This document shows positions 16,768 through 25,339 of a stretch of 39,268 nt of DNA, in pieces (positions within the stretch are counted from its first letter, which is position 1; each line of letters starts with the position of its first letter). Where the stretch lies: the NCBI GenBank assembly GCA_027459785.1, contig DAIDGU010000064.1:1-39268 (forward strand), read 5' to 3'. Position numbers and translations under genes: made by a program. Source of the stretch: Ktedonobacteria bacterium. GTDB lineage: Bacteria > Chloroflexota > Ktedonobacteria > Ktedonobacterales > JACDGC01. A model generated the notes under the pieces. That model was not told where the DNA came from, searched no databases, and saw only the letters and a list, made by a program, of their open reading frames with translations.

Positions 16768-16912
16768 GTTGGTTCTCCTCGCGCTGTCACCGGCATGGAC
16801 TGCGCCAGCCAGCGCCGGTAGGGCTGTGCCGCTCTGGCGGCATGCATGGCACTTCTCTCCCACATGTCTTGCACCATAAGTTGGTACCATGCAGTGATAA
16901 GGGGGCCATTTC

Positions 16913-16918
16913 ATTATA
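16913..16918 (-). promoter_or_regulatory. TATAAT -10 box of the peroxiredoxin operon
   Basis: Minus-strand CACATATAATG. It overlaps the near arm of the inverted repeat at 16917-16962, so a protein bound there would block RNA polymerase. No good -35 hexamer is seen at the usual distance. Confidence 0.45.
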
Positions 16919-16962
16919 TGTGCCAACAACCTAGCGAGCTGTTGTCCATTTGTTGGCACATA
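16917..16962. promoter_or_regulatory. Candidate operator: 13-bp inverted repeat
   Basis: TATGTGCCAACAA (16917-16929) and its perfect complement TTGTTGGCACATA (16950-16962), separated by 20 nt. A shorter nested repeat, ACAAC/GTTGT (16926-16930 and 16941-16945), allows an alternative pairing. Arm centres are 33 nt apart, about three helical turns, fitting two repressor dimers on one face. The regulator is not identified. Confidence 0.45.
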
Positions 16963-17053
16963 CACATCTCCCGTTTTGCAACATGGCCGGAGCAGTGCAA
17001 GTTGGGCCGCTGGTATGCGCGTTGGAAGAGGGAGCTGGGGTGGGAGGGAATGC

Positions 17054-17137
17054 ATGACAGCGGACATGCTGGCGATCCTGCGGGAGTGGGTCGTAGGGAT
17101 CATGCGCCCGTTCGCGCAGGTGCAAGCAGGGGGCTAG
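17054..17137 (+). CDS. Possible 27-residue microprotein
   Basis: Short frame beginning MTADMLAILREWVVG, with GGGAGGGA 5 nt before the ATG. It is amphipathic or weakly hydrophobic. No homology is recognised. It lies divergent to the peroxiredoxin gene. Kept only because of its ribosome site; it may be chance. Confidence 0.22.
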   Translation: MTADMLAILREWVVGIMRPFAQVQAGG

Positions 17138-17917
17138 CGCAGAAGCAAGCGTGGCGCAGTTCCAGGCCGCGCCGCGCCACTTTTTGCCATTTGGGGAACA
17201 TCATTGAAAATCAGGCGTCTAAACTAACCATGGCAAAAGGCAGGAACGCGTTCACAGCACCTCTGGATACGCCTACTGTTGGGAGGTGGTGTGGCATGGT
17301 TAACCTGACGGGGTGGTCAAAGGCAAAACTTGGTCGCTACAAGCCAAACGCAAGCAAAGGCAAGGGGGATTTTTTAGTTGGTCATGTCACAGAACTAAAT
17401 CATACCAACATATCATGTGCTTGCTGGCAAAATGTCGCGCGATTTAAGGTTCAGAAAGGTTCATAAGGTTTACTTATGACAACTACCAGAGAAACGAAAT
17501 GGGATTTCCGATATTTCTTGTGTTAAAATCCTGGTTCGAGCGGTTGCGGGAACGAGTTTTATACAAAATGCCGAGATTTGGTCGAAAATGCTGGTTTGTC
17601 CACTTGACTAACTGGAAAAGATCGTGTATCATTGCCGGTAGCTGGTACTTGTTCAGGTTCTCAGAGGCTCGCAGCCACCCTATGCTTGCCCGCAGAGGCA
17701 TTGCGCCGCTCTCCGTACCAGTATCTTTACGCTCCTTTACGCTCGTGTTAAGGAAGTGAAGCCCGCACTCTGAGATGACCCGGTTACGTTCTTCCCCGTT
17801 GGCACCGTTGGCAACCCAGCATCTTGTGGCACAACCTTGTGACTTCCTTGCCGGCATCGCAACGCCTGTAAGGGGGTAAACTGCTCTGAAGCAGAACAGA
17901 TGGAGGAACATCGCACA
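17138..17917. other. 780-bp AT-richer region upstream of sugar cluster
   Basis: Visibly less GC-rich than its surroundings. No supported gene; the frames 16846-17466 and 17483-17938 lack family signals and ribosome sites. It holds a candidate promoter (17604-17632), a short direct repeat (TTTACGCTCCTTTACGCTCG, about 17727), a CGTTGGCA direct repeat near 17798 and a small hairpin CTGCTCTGAAGCAG just before the binding-protein ribosome site. Confidence 0.45.
17604..17632 (+). promoter_or_regulatory. Sigma70-like promoter of the sugar-uptake cluster
   Basis: TTGACT, a spacer of exactly 17 nt, then TATCAT. This would start transcription near 17640, giving a leader of about 280 nt before the binding-protein gene. 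Confidence 0.45.
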
Positions 17918-19051
17918 ATGCCATTGAACCTGAAGCACCCGTTTTCCACCGCTTTCATTTCATTAGGACTGCTTTTCTCCCTGGCGCTCGCAAGCTGCGG
18001 CAGCAGCAGCAGCGCGGCCAGCGGCCCCAAGGGATGCATGAAAATCGGTGTCTTGCTCCCTGAAAGCGCCTCCTCGGCGCGCTGGGAAAGCAAAGATCAT
18101 CCCTTGCTCGTCCAAGCTATCACGGCGGCGCTGCCCGGCGCGCAGGTGACAGTTACCAACGCCAACGGCGATGATACCACGCAGTTCAACCAGGCGCAAG
18201 CCGATCTGACCGCCGGCGATTGCATCCTGGTCGTTGCCCCCCATGACAGCGGTGCCGCGACGCAGATCGTCCAGCAAGCGCACCAATCCCACGTGCCGGT
18301 CATCGCCTATGACCGCCTGATCAACGACACGAGCCTTGACTATTATGTCTCGTTCGATAACGTTTCGGTCGGCGTGAACCAGGGCAACTACATCGCCGCC
18401 AATTACCAGAAGTACGTGACACGCAACGGTAACAACAACATCTACTTCATCAACGGCGCTCAGACGGACAACAATGCCATCCTCTTTAAGAAGGGTGTGC
18501 ATCAGGTCTTGGACCCGCTGATCGCGGCTGGTACCCTGAAAGCTGTCTATGAGACGTTCACGCAAAACTGGGATAACCCAACGGCGCAGAACGAGATGGA
18601 GCAGGCGCTGACCGCGAACAACAACAAGATCGCCATCGCCTATGTCGCCAACGACGGCATGGCGGGTACGGTCATCCAGGCGCTGACCGCGCAGCACCTC
18701 AACGGCAAAGTTTTGGTCACGGGCCAGGACGCAACGGTTGCCGGCATCCAGCAGATCTTGCTGGGCAATCAGTCGATGACCGTCTATAAGCCGATCATCC
18801 AAGAAGCCCAGGGTACGGCGTCGCTGGTGGCCGCGCTCAGCAAGGGGACCGACACCTCCTCGATTGCGACGAGCCAGACCGCGTATAACGGCACGAATAT
18901 CCCCTCGGTGCTGGAAAAGGTGGAGTCAGTTGACATCACCAACGTGGCCAGCACGGTCATCGCTGATGGGTTCGTGACGAAAGCCGATCTGTGCAACGGC
19001 ATCCCTGCCGGCACGTATGGATCAGGCGCGGGCGCTATCACCTGCCCGTAG
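17918..19051 (+). CDS. Sugar ABC transporter substrate-binding lipoprotein
   Basis: 377 residues from the ATG at 17918, with GGAGGA 10 nt upstream; the in-frame ATG at 17900 overlaps that site. Signal peptide with lipobox LASC (Cys27). The mature part is a type I periplasmic-binding fold: KIGVLLPESASSARWESKD, PVIAYDRLI, YVSFDNVSVG and TGQDATVAGIQQI, closely like XylF/ribose-binding proteins. It captures a sugar outside the membrane and delivers it to the permease encoded two genes on. The ligand is probably a pentose or related sugar by family resemblance only. Confidence 0.88.
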   Translation: MPLNLKHPFSTAFISLGLLFSLALASCGSSSSAASGPKGCMKIGVLLPESASSARWESKDHPLLVQAITAALPGAQVTVTNANGDDTTQFNQAQADLTAGDCILVVAPHDSGAATQIVQQAHQSHVPVIAYDRLINDTSLDYYVSFDNVSVGVNQGNYIAANYQKYVTRNGNNNIYFINGAQTDNNAILFKKGVHQVLDPLIAAGTLKAVYETFTQNWDNPTAQNEMEQALTANNNKIAIAYVANDGMAGTVIQALTAQHLNGKVLVTGQDATVAGIQQILLGNQSMTVYKPIIQEAQGTASLVAALSKGTDTSSIATSQTAYNGTNIPSVLEKVESVDITNVASTVIADGFVTKADLCNGIPAGTYGSGAGAITCP

Positions 19052-19083
19052 TTTTATCGTAGAATACGTGGGAGAACGGCAAA

Positions 19084-19118
19084 GCACGAGCGGGAAGCGT
19101 CACGCTTCCCGCTCGTGC
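19084..19118 (+). terminator. Strong stem-loop between binding-protein and ATPase genes
   Basis: Arms GCACGAGCGGGAAGCG (19084-19099) and its perfect complement (19103-19118) around a 3-nt loop. There is no U-run, so it may be a partial terminator or an RNA-stability element. Either would leave more binding protein than transporter, as is common in such operons. Confidence 0.6.
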
Positions 19119-19218
19119 AGCAAGCATGCGTTACCAGCGACGGTACACGTGGCCGCTCTTTCGTTCCCAAGTGAGGAAGACGAGCAAAGTGGCAGTCGAA
19201 CAAGAGGGGGCGTACACC

Positions 19219-20076
19219 ATGGAACCCATCCTCCAACTACGCGGCATCAACAAAAGCTTCGGCGCGGTCCAGGCACTGCGCAATGTAGACTTAGAGGTCT
19301 ATGGCGGCGAAGTCGTCGGCCTGGTGGGCGATAATGGTGCCGGTAAATCAACCTTGATCAAGATCATCGCCGGCGTGTATGCTCCTGATTCCGGCGAATA
19401 TATCGTTGATAACCGACGGGTCAATGTCACGAGACCACAAGATGCCACCCATCTCGGCATCGAGACGGTTTATCAAGATCTTGCCCTTTGTGACAATCTC
19501 GATGTGGTCAGCAACCTTTTCCTGGGGCGTGAAGACACCATCAGTGGCCTGCCTTTTATGAATAGCACTGAGATGGAACGCCGAACCATCGACGTTTTGC
19601 GCCAACTTGATGTCAAAATTCGCTCGGTGCATGTGCCAGTTTCCGCGCTTTCCGGTGGCCAGCGCCAATCCATTGCCGTCGCCAAAACCATTTTGCGCAA
19701 CGCGCGCATTGTCATTTTGGACGAGCCAACGGCGGCATTAGGCGTGGCCCAAACACGCCAGGTCTTGCAGTTGATCAAGCGCTTGCGCGACCAAGGATTG
19801 GGCATGGTCGTGATCTCCCACAATCTGGCCGATGTCTTCGAGGTGGTTGATCGCGTGATCGTGATGCGTCTCGGTCGGCGCGTCGCTTCTTTCGACATCA
19901 AATCAACAACCACCGAACAGATCGTCGCAGCGATCACCGGTGCCGAATTCAGCAATGGCATCGATGGGCAGGGAGCTTCCGTTGGGTCCACAGCCTCAGT
20001 CAATGGCGATGAGGGTGCCGATGACGGCAATCATCCAGCATACCAGCACGAATCGGGTAAAGGGAGCATCCAATGA
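19219..20076 (+). CDS. Sugar ABC transporter ATP-binding protein
   Basis: 285 residues from the ATG at 19219, preceded by AGAGGGGG. It has one ATPase domain: Walker A GDNGAGKST (37-45), the Q-loop in TVYQDLAL, signature SALSGGQRQ (about 142-150), Walker B IVILDEPTAAL (about 164-174) and the switch His in VISHN. Many sugar importers of this class (RbsA, XylG) carry two fused domains of about 500 residues; this single-domain form must dimerise. A low-complexity tail of about 45 residues follows the domain. Its stop overlaps the permease start (ATGA). Confidence 0.9.
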   Translation: MEPILQLRGINKSFGAVQALRNVDLEVYGGEVVGLVGDNGAGKSTLIKIIAGVYAPDSGEYIVDNRRVNVTRPQDATHLGIETVYQDLALCDNLDVVSNLFLGREDTISGLPFMNSTEMERRTIDVLRQLDVKIRSVHVPVSALSGGQRQSIAVAKTILRNARIVILDEPTAALGVAQTRQVLQLIKRLRDQGLGMVVISHNLADVFEVVDRVIVMRLGRRVASFDIKSTTTEQIVAAITGAEFSNGIDGQGASVGSTASVNGDEGADDGNHPAYQHESGKGSIQ

Positions 20077-21281
20077 AGACGACTGTCGCCACACCCCAAG
20101 CCGACCAGGCTCCATCAACCGCGAAGGGATTCAATGTGGGGAGTATTTTTCGGCAGGATCTCGGTCAAATCCCCGTTGCCATCGCTTTGATCCTGATGGC
20201 GCTCTATTTCAATGCCACGACCAATGATTTATTCCTCAGCGCACGCAATCTAAGTAACCTGACGCTGCAAAGCTGTGTCATCGCCACAATCGGCCTGGGT
20301 TCGATCATGGTCCTGTTGCTGGGCGAGATCGATCTTTCGTTGGCGGTCGTCGCCAATCTGTGCGGTGCCGTCACGTGCATCATGTCGGTCTTCCATCACT
20401 TCCCCTGGTGGGCGGCGATACTTGCCGGCCTGGCAGCGGGCTTCGGGATCGGCCTCATCAACGGCCTCATCGTGGCCTTCCTGCGGGTGCCGTCGTTCAT
20501 CGTCACCCTGGCGGCATCATTGGGCTATCAGGGGCTTTTGCTGCACATCTTGTTGCCGAACACGACCCTCATCATTACCGATCCGAACCTCAAAGGCATC
20601 GCGGCGAATTACCTGCCGGATTACCTGGGTTTGGGGCTGCCGATTTTAGGCATTGCCCTCTATGCGGGCTATATCATCCTCACGCGTGTGCGCCGCCTGC
20701 GTCAGGGGCTGGCGGTCCCGCCGCTGTGGCAGACGGGGGTGAATCTCGGCGTGACCATCGCCCTGGTGGCGCTGGTGCTCTGGCAATTCGAAAGCTATTT
20801 CGGCGTGCCGATCATGACGATGCTCGTTTTGGCCATGATCGCGTTGTTCTGGGTGCTGATGCGTTTCACCACCTTTGGGCAACACGTCTACGCCATCGGC
20901 GGTAACGCTGAAGCGTCGCGCCGCGCTGGCATCAATGTGAATGTCATTCGCGTGTTGATCTTCGGCCTGGCTTCCATGCTGGCGGCAGCCGGCGGCATCT
21001 TTTTGTCCTCGCGCTCAGCGGATGCCGATGTGGCGGTCAGCCCTACCTTGCTGTTGCAGGCGATTGCGGCAGCGGTCATCGGTGGCGTCAGTCTGTTCGG
21101 CGGGCGTGGCTCGGTCTGGGCCGTGGTAATGGGAACGCTGGTGATCGAAGGTCTGGAGAATGGCCTGAACCTGAAGAGCAGTGGCGACGACACCAAATTC
21201 ATGGTCGAGGGGGCCGTCCTCATTCTGGCCGTGATCGTCGATGCCCTGCTACGCCGCCGCAGCACCGCTGCTGGCAGGTGA
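20073..21281 (+). CDS. Sugar ABC transporter permease (XylH/RbsC-like)
   Basis: 402 residues with about ten hydrophobic segments between residues 27 and 395. The family motif GEIDLSLAVVANLCGA (near 84-99) and the ATPase-contact region GGNAEASRRAGINV (about 275-288) identify the branched/sugar permease class. It forms the membrane channel fed by the binding protein and driven by the ATPase whose gene overlaps it by four bases. Confidence 0.9.
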   Translation: MKTTVATPQADQAPSTAKGFNVGSIFRQDLGQIPVAIALILMALYFNATTNDLFLSARNLSNLTLQSCVIATIGLGSIMVLLLGEIDLSLAVVANLCGAVTCIMSVFHHFPWWAAILAGLAAGFGIGLINGLIVAFLRVPSFIVTLAASLGYQGLLLHILLPNTTLIITDPNLKGIAANYLPDYLGLGLPILGIALYAGYIILTRVRRLRQGLAVPPLWQTGVNLGVTIALVALVLWQFESYFGVPIMTMLVLAMIALFWVLMRFTTFGQHVYAIGGNAEASRRAGINVNVIRVLIFGLASMLAAAGGIFLSSRSADADVAVSPTLLLQAIAAAVIGGVSLFGGRGSVWAVVMGTLVIEGLENGLNLKSSGDDTKFMVEGAVLILAVIVDALLRRRSTAAGR

Positions 21282-21336
21282 TAGTAAAACTGTAGCGCAG
21301 CCGTTTCACCGCTCATGCAGGAAAAGGGTAGCATCC

Positions 21337-22416
21337 ATGCGAACATTGCGGGTCGTCATCATCGGCTATGGCCTGGGGGGCGCGGTTTTTCATGCGCCCC
21401 TCGTCGCTGCCACGGCGGGCATGACGGTAGCCGGTATCGTGACCACCGACCCCGTGCGCCAGCAACAGGCACACGAACGCTATCCGCAAGCCGCCTTGCT
21501 CATGAGCGCGGATGAGGTGTGGTCACAGCCGGGGCGCTTCGACGTGGTGGTGGTGACGACGCCCAACCGCTGGCACGCGCCGTTTGGGATGGCGGCGCTC
21601 CGTGCCGGTCTGCCCGTGGTCATTGATAAACCAGTAGCCCTGACCGTGACAGAAGTACAGGCATTGATCGATCTGAGCCAGGAAACCGCTCAACCGGTAA
21701 TCCCGTTTCAAAATCGTCGCTGGGACGGCGATTTTTTGACAATACGCCAGCTCATTCAGAACGACAGGCTTGGTCCAATCACCAGTTTCACGTCGCACTT
21801 CGATCGCTATCGCCCGGCACCGCAGGGCAAATGGCGCGACGACGGCGATCCGGCGACGGGCGGGGGACTGCTCTATGATCTGGGGAGCCATCTCATCGAC
21901 CAGGCGACCCAACTTTTTGGGCCACCCCAGACGGTGTATGCCGAGGTGCGACAGGTGCGTCCTGGCACCCAGGTTGACGATGATGGGTTTGTCGCGCTCA
22001 CCTTTGCGAGCGGCGTTACAGCCCACCTCGCCTTCTCACAAGTCGCGCGGATTGTGGACCCGCGTTTCACAGTGCGCGGTTTGCGCGGCGCGTATGTGAA
22101 GCACGGTCTCGATCCACAGGAAGCGGCCCTCCAGCAAGGTATGCGACCAGGCATGCCACACTGGGGCGCAGAGTCGCCTGAGCAATGGGGTCGGTTGCTG
22201 GCCGAACACGACGGCCTCGTCTACGATGGGCGCATCGAAACGCTCCCTGGTGCCTACGAGGCGTTTTATCAGCAGGTTTATGCTACACTGACTGATGACA
22301 CGCCCCCGCCGGTGGCCCTTGCGGAGGCGTTATTGACCCAACGTATCATCGCCGCCGCCCAGCGGAGCGCACGCGAACAGCAGGTGATGACAATGGCCGA
22401 AGCATCATTGCGTTAG
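21337..22416 (+). CDS. Gfo/Idh/MocA-family dehydrogenase
   Basis: 359 residues from the ATG at 21337, with AGGAAAAGGG upstream. N-terminal Rossmann fold: VVIIGYGLGGAVFHAP (about 6-21), then VVVTTPNRWHAPF and VVIDKPVALT, where the Lys of DKP is catalytic in this family. The C-terminal domain contains GGGLLYDLGSHLIDQATQLFG, with the characteristic His. It oxidises or reduces a sugar or polyol using NAD(P); position in the cluster suggests it handles the imported sugar. Confidence 0.9.
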   Translation: MRTLRVVIIGYGLGGAVFHAPLVAATAGMTVAGIVTTDPVRQQQAHERYPQAALLMSADEVWSQPGRFDVVVVTTPNRWHAPFGMAALRAGLPVVIDKPVALTVTEVQALIDLSQETAQPVIPFQNRRWDGDFLTIRQLIQNDRLGPITSFTSHFDRYRPAPQGKWRDDGDPATGGGLLYDLGSHLIDQATQLFGPPQTVYAEVRQVRPGTQVDDDGFVALTFASGVTAHLAFSQVARIVDPRFTVRGLRGAYVKHGLDPQEAALQQGMRPGMPHWGAESPEQWGRLLAEHDGLVYDGRIETLPGAYEAFYQQVYATLTDDTPPPVALAEALLTQRIIAAAQRSAREQQVMTMAEASLR

Positions 22417-22417
22417 G

Positions 22418-23821
22418 ATGCCTGACGAATTGCCTGAGCATAGCGAACCAGATGAAAATAGGTGTCGGGGTGATAAACGAGTGAACTCGATTGTTCAACG
22501 CCTACGAGTGGAGATGATCGCCCGCGATACTGGGAAAGATGCCCTTCAGCAAGGCGCAGATTACCGTACGTTGCGCGAATATAATCACCTGCTTGTACTC
22601 AATTCGGTACGTTTGCAAGGCCCGGCGGCACGGGTGGCCTTAGCGCAACTAACCGGCCTTTCTAAAACCACCGTCAGTAGTATCATCGATCAGTTGCTGC
22701 AAGATAATCTGGTGACGGAAGGCGATTTCATCGATGCGCCCGCTTCGGGAGGACGGCGACCAATCCTTGTCCAATTCAATGAGGATATTGGGCTGGTGCT
22801 GGGCATCGAAATACGCTACTCGACCCTCACCTTGATCACCACGAACCTCGCCGGCCAGGTTAAATCGGTATGGAATGAGCCGTTCGACTTCACGACGCCG
22901 CCGCAAACCTGCCTGGCGATGCTCGCCGCGGCCATCCGCATCTTTATGGCACGCGCCGATCTGCAATGGGACCACATTCTGGGCATCGGCGTCGGCTTGA
23001 CTGTGCCGATTGATACCCGCACACGGACCCTGCTCTTTCCGCCCGGCGCATATTCCTGGGATGGGATCGATATCGCCGCATTCTTGTCCCAGCAATTTCA
23101 GGTACCCGTCTATGTGGATAACAACGCGAATATGGCGGCGCTCAGCGAAGGCCGCTATGGCACGGGCAAGCCTTTCAGCGATTTTGTCTATATCACCATC
23201 GGCAAGGGCATCGGGGGCGGGTTGATCCGCAATCATCAGATCTATCATGGCGCGATGGGGACGGCGGGCGAGATCGGCCATTTGCAGCTCGTCGGCGATG
23301 GACCATTATGCATCTGTGGGAAACATGGCTGTTTGGAAACCCTGGCAGATAATGGGGCGATCATCGATGATGCGTGTGCGGGCCGCTCGCTGGCACGGGT
23401 TGCCCCCAGAGCGGGAGTCTCGTCGCGCCTGGCCAATGCTGATATCGAGGATCTTGATATCAATGATATCATTCACGCTGCCGAAAGCGGCGAGATGTCC
23501 GCGCGCCTGGCGCTGCAACAGGCCGGACGCTATATCGGAGCCGCAGTAGCGATTATGATCAATCTGCTCAACCCCGAAGTTGTCATCCTCGAAGGGGCGA
23601 CGGTGCGCACAGGGCGCTATTTGTTGGAAGCCGTCCAAGAAGAATCGGCGCGCCACACCTTGCCGGCGATTTGGCCGGCAACGAAAATCATCGCGGGCCA
23701 ACTCGGCGATTTGGCCGTGGCCCTTGGAGCAGCCACCGTCGTGATCGATGCGGCTTTCGCCATCACCCCCGCCACGGCGCTCGCCGAATATCCCCAGCAG
23801 GTGAACAATCCTACGGCGTAG
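22418..23821 (+). CDS. ROK-family transcriptional regulator (NagC/XylR-like)
   Basis: 467 residues. An N-terminal winged helix (about 50-100) has ARVALAQLTGLSKTTVSSII as recognition segment. The ROK sugar-binding domain follows, with VDNNANMAALSEGRYG, GKGIGGGLI and the GEIGH...CICGKHGCLE zinc site (one His and three Cys). The ATP-phosphate motif DxGxT of ROK kinases is replaced by IEIRYSTLTLI, so this is a regulator. The start is uncertain: the ATG at 22418 has a weak site, and a GTG at 22481 preceded by GGGGTG is an alternative. It probably controls the sugar operon in response to the sugar. Confidence 0.88.
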   Translation: MPDELPEHSEPDENRCRGDKRVNSIVQRLRVEMIARDTGKDALQQGADYRTLREYNHLLVLNSVRLQGPAARVALAQLTGLSKTTVSSIIDQLLQDNLVTEGDFIDAPASGGRRPILVQFNEDIGLVLGIEIRYSTLTLITTNLAGQVKSVWNEPFDFTTPPQTCLAMLAAAIRIFMARADLQWDHILGIGVGLTVPIDTRTRTLLFPPGAYSWDGIDIAAFLSQQFQVPVYVDNNANMAALSEGRYGTGKPFSDFVYITIGKGIGGGLIRNHQIYHGAMGTAGEIGHLQLVGDGPLCICGKHGCLETLADNGAIIDDACAGRSLARVAPRAGVSSRLANADIEDLDINDIIHAAESGEMSARLALQQAGRYIGAAVAIMINLLNPEVVILEGATVRTGRYLLEAVQEESARHTLPAIWPATKIIAGQLGDLAVALGAATVVIDAAFAITPATALAEYPQQVNNPTA

Positions 23822-23940
23822 TTACCGTAACGACGTGCGGACGATAAGTTGATGCTGCAAACCAGGAACATGTGTGAAATCGCTGTCTGTCGCCACAAAA
23901 GATACGCGCTCAACACATTGGTATCTAGCAAATAGGCCAT
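23822..23940 (-). pseudogene. VapC-like PIN-domain toxin, internally deleted remnant
   Basis: The frame from 23940 begins MAYLLDTNVLSA, the N-terminal strand and first catalytic Asp of PIN toxins. After about 12 codons the reading frame changes, and the last 28 codons read VSFVATDSDFTHVPGLQHQL to a TAA at 23822, the C-terminal PIN strand with ATDSDF. The roughly 80-90 central residues are gone and the junction shifts frame, so no active RNase can be made. Its ATG directly follows the reconstructed antitoxin stop (TGA then ATG). Confidence 0.75.
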
Positions 23941-23985
23941 CAGAGATCCTTAATGGGTGGGGTGGGTGGGACGCTGTGACCAAGT

Positions 23986-23990
23986 TTATA
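23986..23990 (+). other. TTTAT: IS target site / TnpB TAM candidate
   Basis: Last five flank bases before the inferred left end of the element. TTTAT is a known insertion target and TAM of related IS605 elements from Geobacillus. The boundary is fixed by the antitoxin frame rebuilt when the element is removed. Confidence 0.6.
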
Positions 23991-24077
23991 GAAGGGTGCG
24001 TAAAACCCCGCGCCTTTAGGCCGGGGATAGAAGCGCCGTCGCAGGACGCGACACCGCGCCCCGTTTGTATATTCGCC

Positions 24078-24107
24078 TTGCATCCTTACTGTAGTGTGTG
24101 GTATACT
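24078..24107 (+). promoter_or_regulatory. tnpB promoter with extended -10
   Basis: TTGCAT, 18-nt spacer, TATACT preceded by TG-N. The TATACT ends at 24107 and the tnpB ATG begins at 24114, so the start of transcription would fall on or beside the first codon. Confidence 0.5.
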
Positions 24108-24113
24108 GTAAGC

Positions 24114-25322
24114 ATGCAACATGAACGTGCGTACCGCTATCGGTTTTACCCCACACCGGAGCAGGATGCGATTCTGAGCCGGACGTTTGGCTGTACGCGC
24201 TTCGTGTATAACTGGGCGCTGAAACTGCGCACGGACGCCTGGTACGACCGCCAGGAACGGATGCCCTACGAAGACACCTCGGCAGCCCTGACGGCGCTGA
24301 AAAAAGAGGAGGCGACGCACTGGCTCAACGAGGTGTCCAGTGTTCCTCTGCAACAAGCCTTGCGCCATCTGGACCGCGCCTTCCGCAACTTCTTTGAAGG
24401 CCGTGCGAAGTACCCGACGTTCAAGAAGAAACGCAACCGGCAAGCGGCGACCTATGCCAGTTCCGCCTTCACCTGGGACGGCGCGGCCCGCTCGCTGAAA
24501 CTGGCGAAAATGGACGAGCCGCTGGCCATCGTGTGGTCGCGCCCGATGCCCAAGGATGCCAAGCCCAGCACGGTGACGGTGACGCGCGATGCGGCGGGCC
24601 GCTATTTCGTGGGTATCCTCATTGAAGAAGCTATCCGCCCCATGCCCGTCACCCCTCAGATGGTGGGCCTGGACCTGGGCATCCATGACACCGTGACCCT
24701 CAGCACGGGGGAGAAAGTCGGTAATGAACGCTTCTTCCATAAAGACGAAAAGAAGCTGGCCCATGCCCAGCGTGACCTGGCCCGCAAACAGCCGGGGAGT
24801 AAGAACCGTACCAAGCAGAAGCGCAAGGTCGCCAAGATTTATGCCACCATCGCGGATCGGCGCAATGACTTCCTGCATAAACTGACGACGCGACTGATCA
24901 ACGAAAACCAAGTGATCTGTGTCGAGTCGTTGGCCGTGAAGAATATGCTCCGTAACCACAGTCTCGCCAAGGCGATTGCCGATGTGGGCTGGGGGGAACT
25001 GATCCGGCAACTGGCATACAAGGCCGTCTGGTATGGGCGGACCGTCGTTGCGATTGATCGGTTCTACCCTAGTTCCAAACGGTGCCATGTCTGCGGGCAT
25101 ATCCTTGAATCCCTGTCGTTAGATGTGCGGGAGTGGGCGTGTCCCACGTGCCACAGCGTGCATGACCGCGATGTGAACGCGGCGATCAATATTTTAGCCG
25201 CCGGGCTGGCGGTGCTTGCCTGTGGAGAGAGTGTAAGACCTGGCCGGGCCAAGCCCGCTCAGGCGACTCCCGGTGAAGCAGGAAGATCCAGGGAGCAATC
25301 CCCGGAATCCCCCGCTTTCTAA
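24114..25322 (+). CDS. tnpB: TnpB RNA-guided nuclease (IS605 OrfB)
   Basis: 402 residues, full length. The start at 24114 is chosen because MQHERAYRYRFYPTPEQ is the standard N-terminus; the ORF upstream runs through the left end. N-terminal helix-turn-helix-like region with RFVYNWAL and YPTFKKKR. RuvC residues are all present: Asp187 (GLDLGIHDT), Glu271 (CVESLAVKNM) and Asp353 (DRDVNAAINIL). The zinc finger is Cys324-x-x-Cys327 and Cys343-x-x-Cys346. TnpB cuts DNA at TAM-flanked sites guided by an RNA from the right end, retaining the element at its site. There is no Shine-Dalgarno site; see promoter. Confidence 0.95.
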   Translation: MQHERAYRYRFYPTPEQDAILSRTFGCTRFVYNWALKLRTDAWYDRQERMPYEDTSAALTALKKEEATHWLNEVSSVPLQQALRHLDRAFRNFFEGRAKYPTFKKKRNRQAATYASSAFTWDGAARSLKLAKMDEPLAIVWSRPMPKDAKPSTVTVTRDAAGRYFVGILIEEAIRPMPVTPQMVGLDLGIHDTVTLSTGEKVGNERFFHKDEKKLAHAQRDLARKQPGSKNRTKQKRKVAKIYATIADRRNDFLHKLTTRLINENQVICVESLAVKNMLRNHSLAKAIADVGWGELIRQLAYKAVWYGRTVVAIDRFYPSSKRCHVCGHILESLSLDVREWACPTCHSVHDRDVNAAINILAAGLAVLACGESVRPGRAKPAQATPGEAGRSREQSPESPAF

Positions 25323-25339
25323 GCGGGGGAGGATGTCAA
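25200..25339 (+). ncRNA. Candidate omega (reRNA) guide scaffold at IS right end
   Basis: The tnpB 3' end and following bases hold GC-rich pairings ending with the perfect hairpin CCCCCGCTT-TCT-AAGCGGGGG (25309-25329) and GGATGTCAA. In related elements this region is the scaffold, and the next ~16 nt of flank (from 25340, CTAGCTCATCC...) form the guide. The 5' boundary is approximate. Confidence 0.6.

Larger units (their letters stand above)
23991..25339 (+). mobile_element. IS200/IS605-group element, tnpB only (IS1341-type)
   Basis: 1349 bp. The left end has a subterminal hairpin (CCCCG-GCC-TTTA-GGC-CGGGG, 24007-24027, one bulged base), and the right end has the hairpin 25309-25329 and terminates in TCAA. 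There are no terminal inverted repeats or target duplication, as expected for this group. Only tnpB is carried; a tnpA transposase must come from elsewhere. It sits within an antitoxin gene. Confidence 0.8.

Noticed and set aside
17483..17938. 151-codon minus-strand frame before the sugar cluster
   Set aside because: No ribosome site, no domain, and it overlaps the signal peptide region of the binding-protein gene.
22418..23821. ROK sugar kinase
   Set aside because: It has an N-terminal winged helix and lacks the phosphate-binding DxGxT, so it is a regulator.
23940..25100. 386-codon minus-strand frame across tnpB
   Set aside because: Shadow of tnpB; only its last codons are meaningful, as the displaced antitoxin C-terminus.
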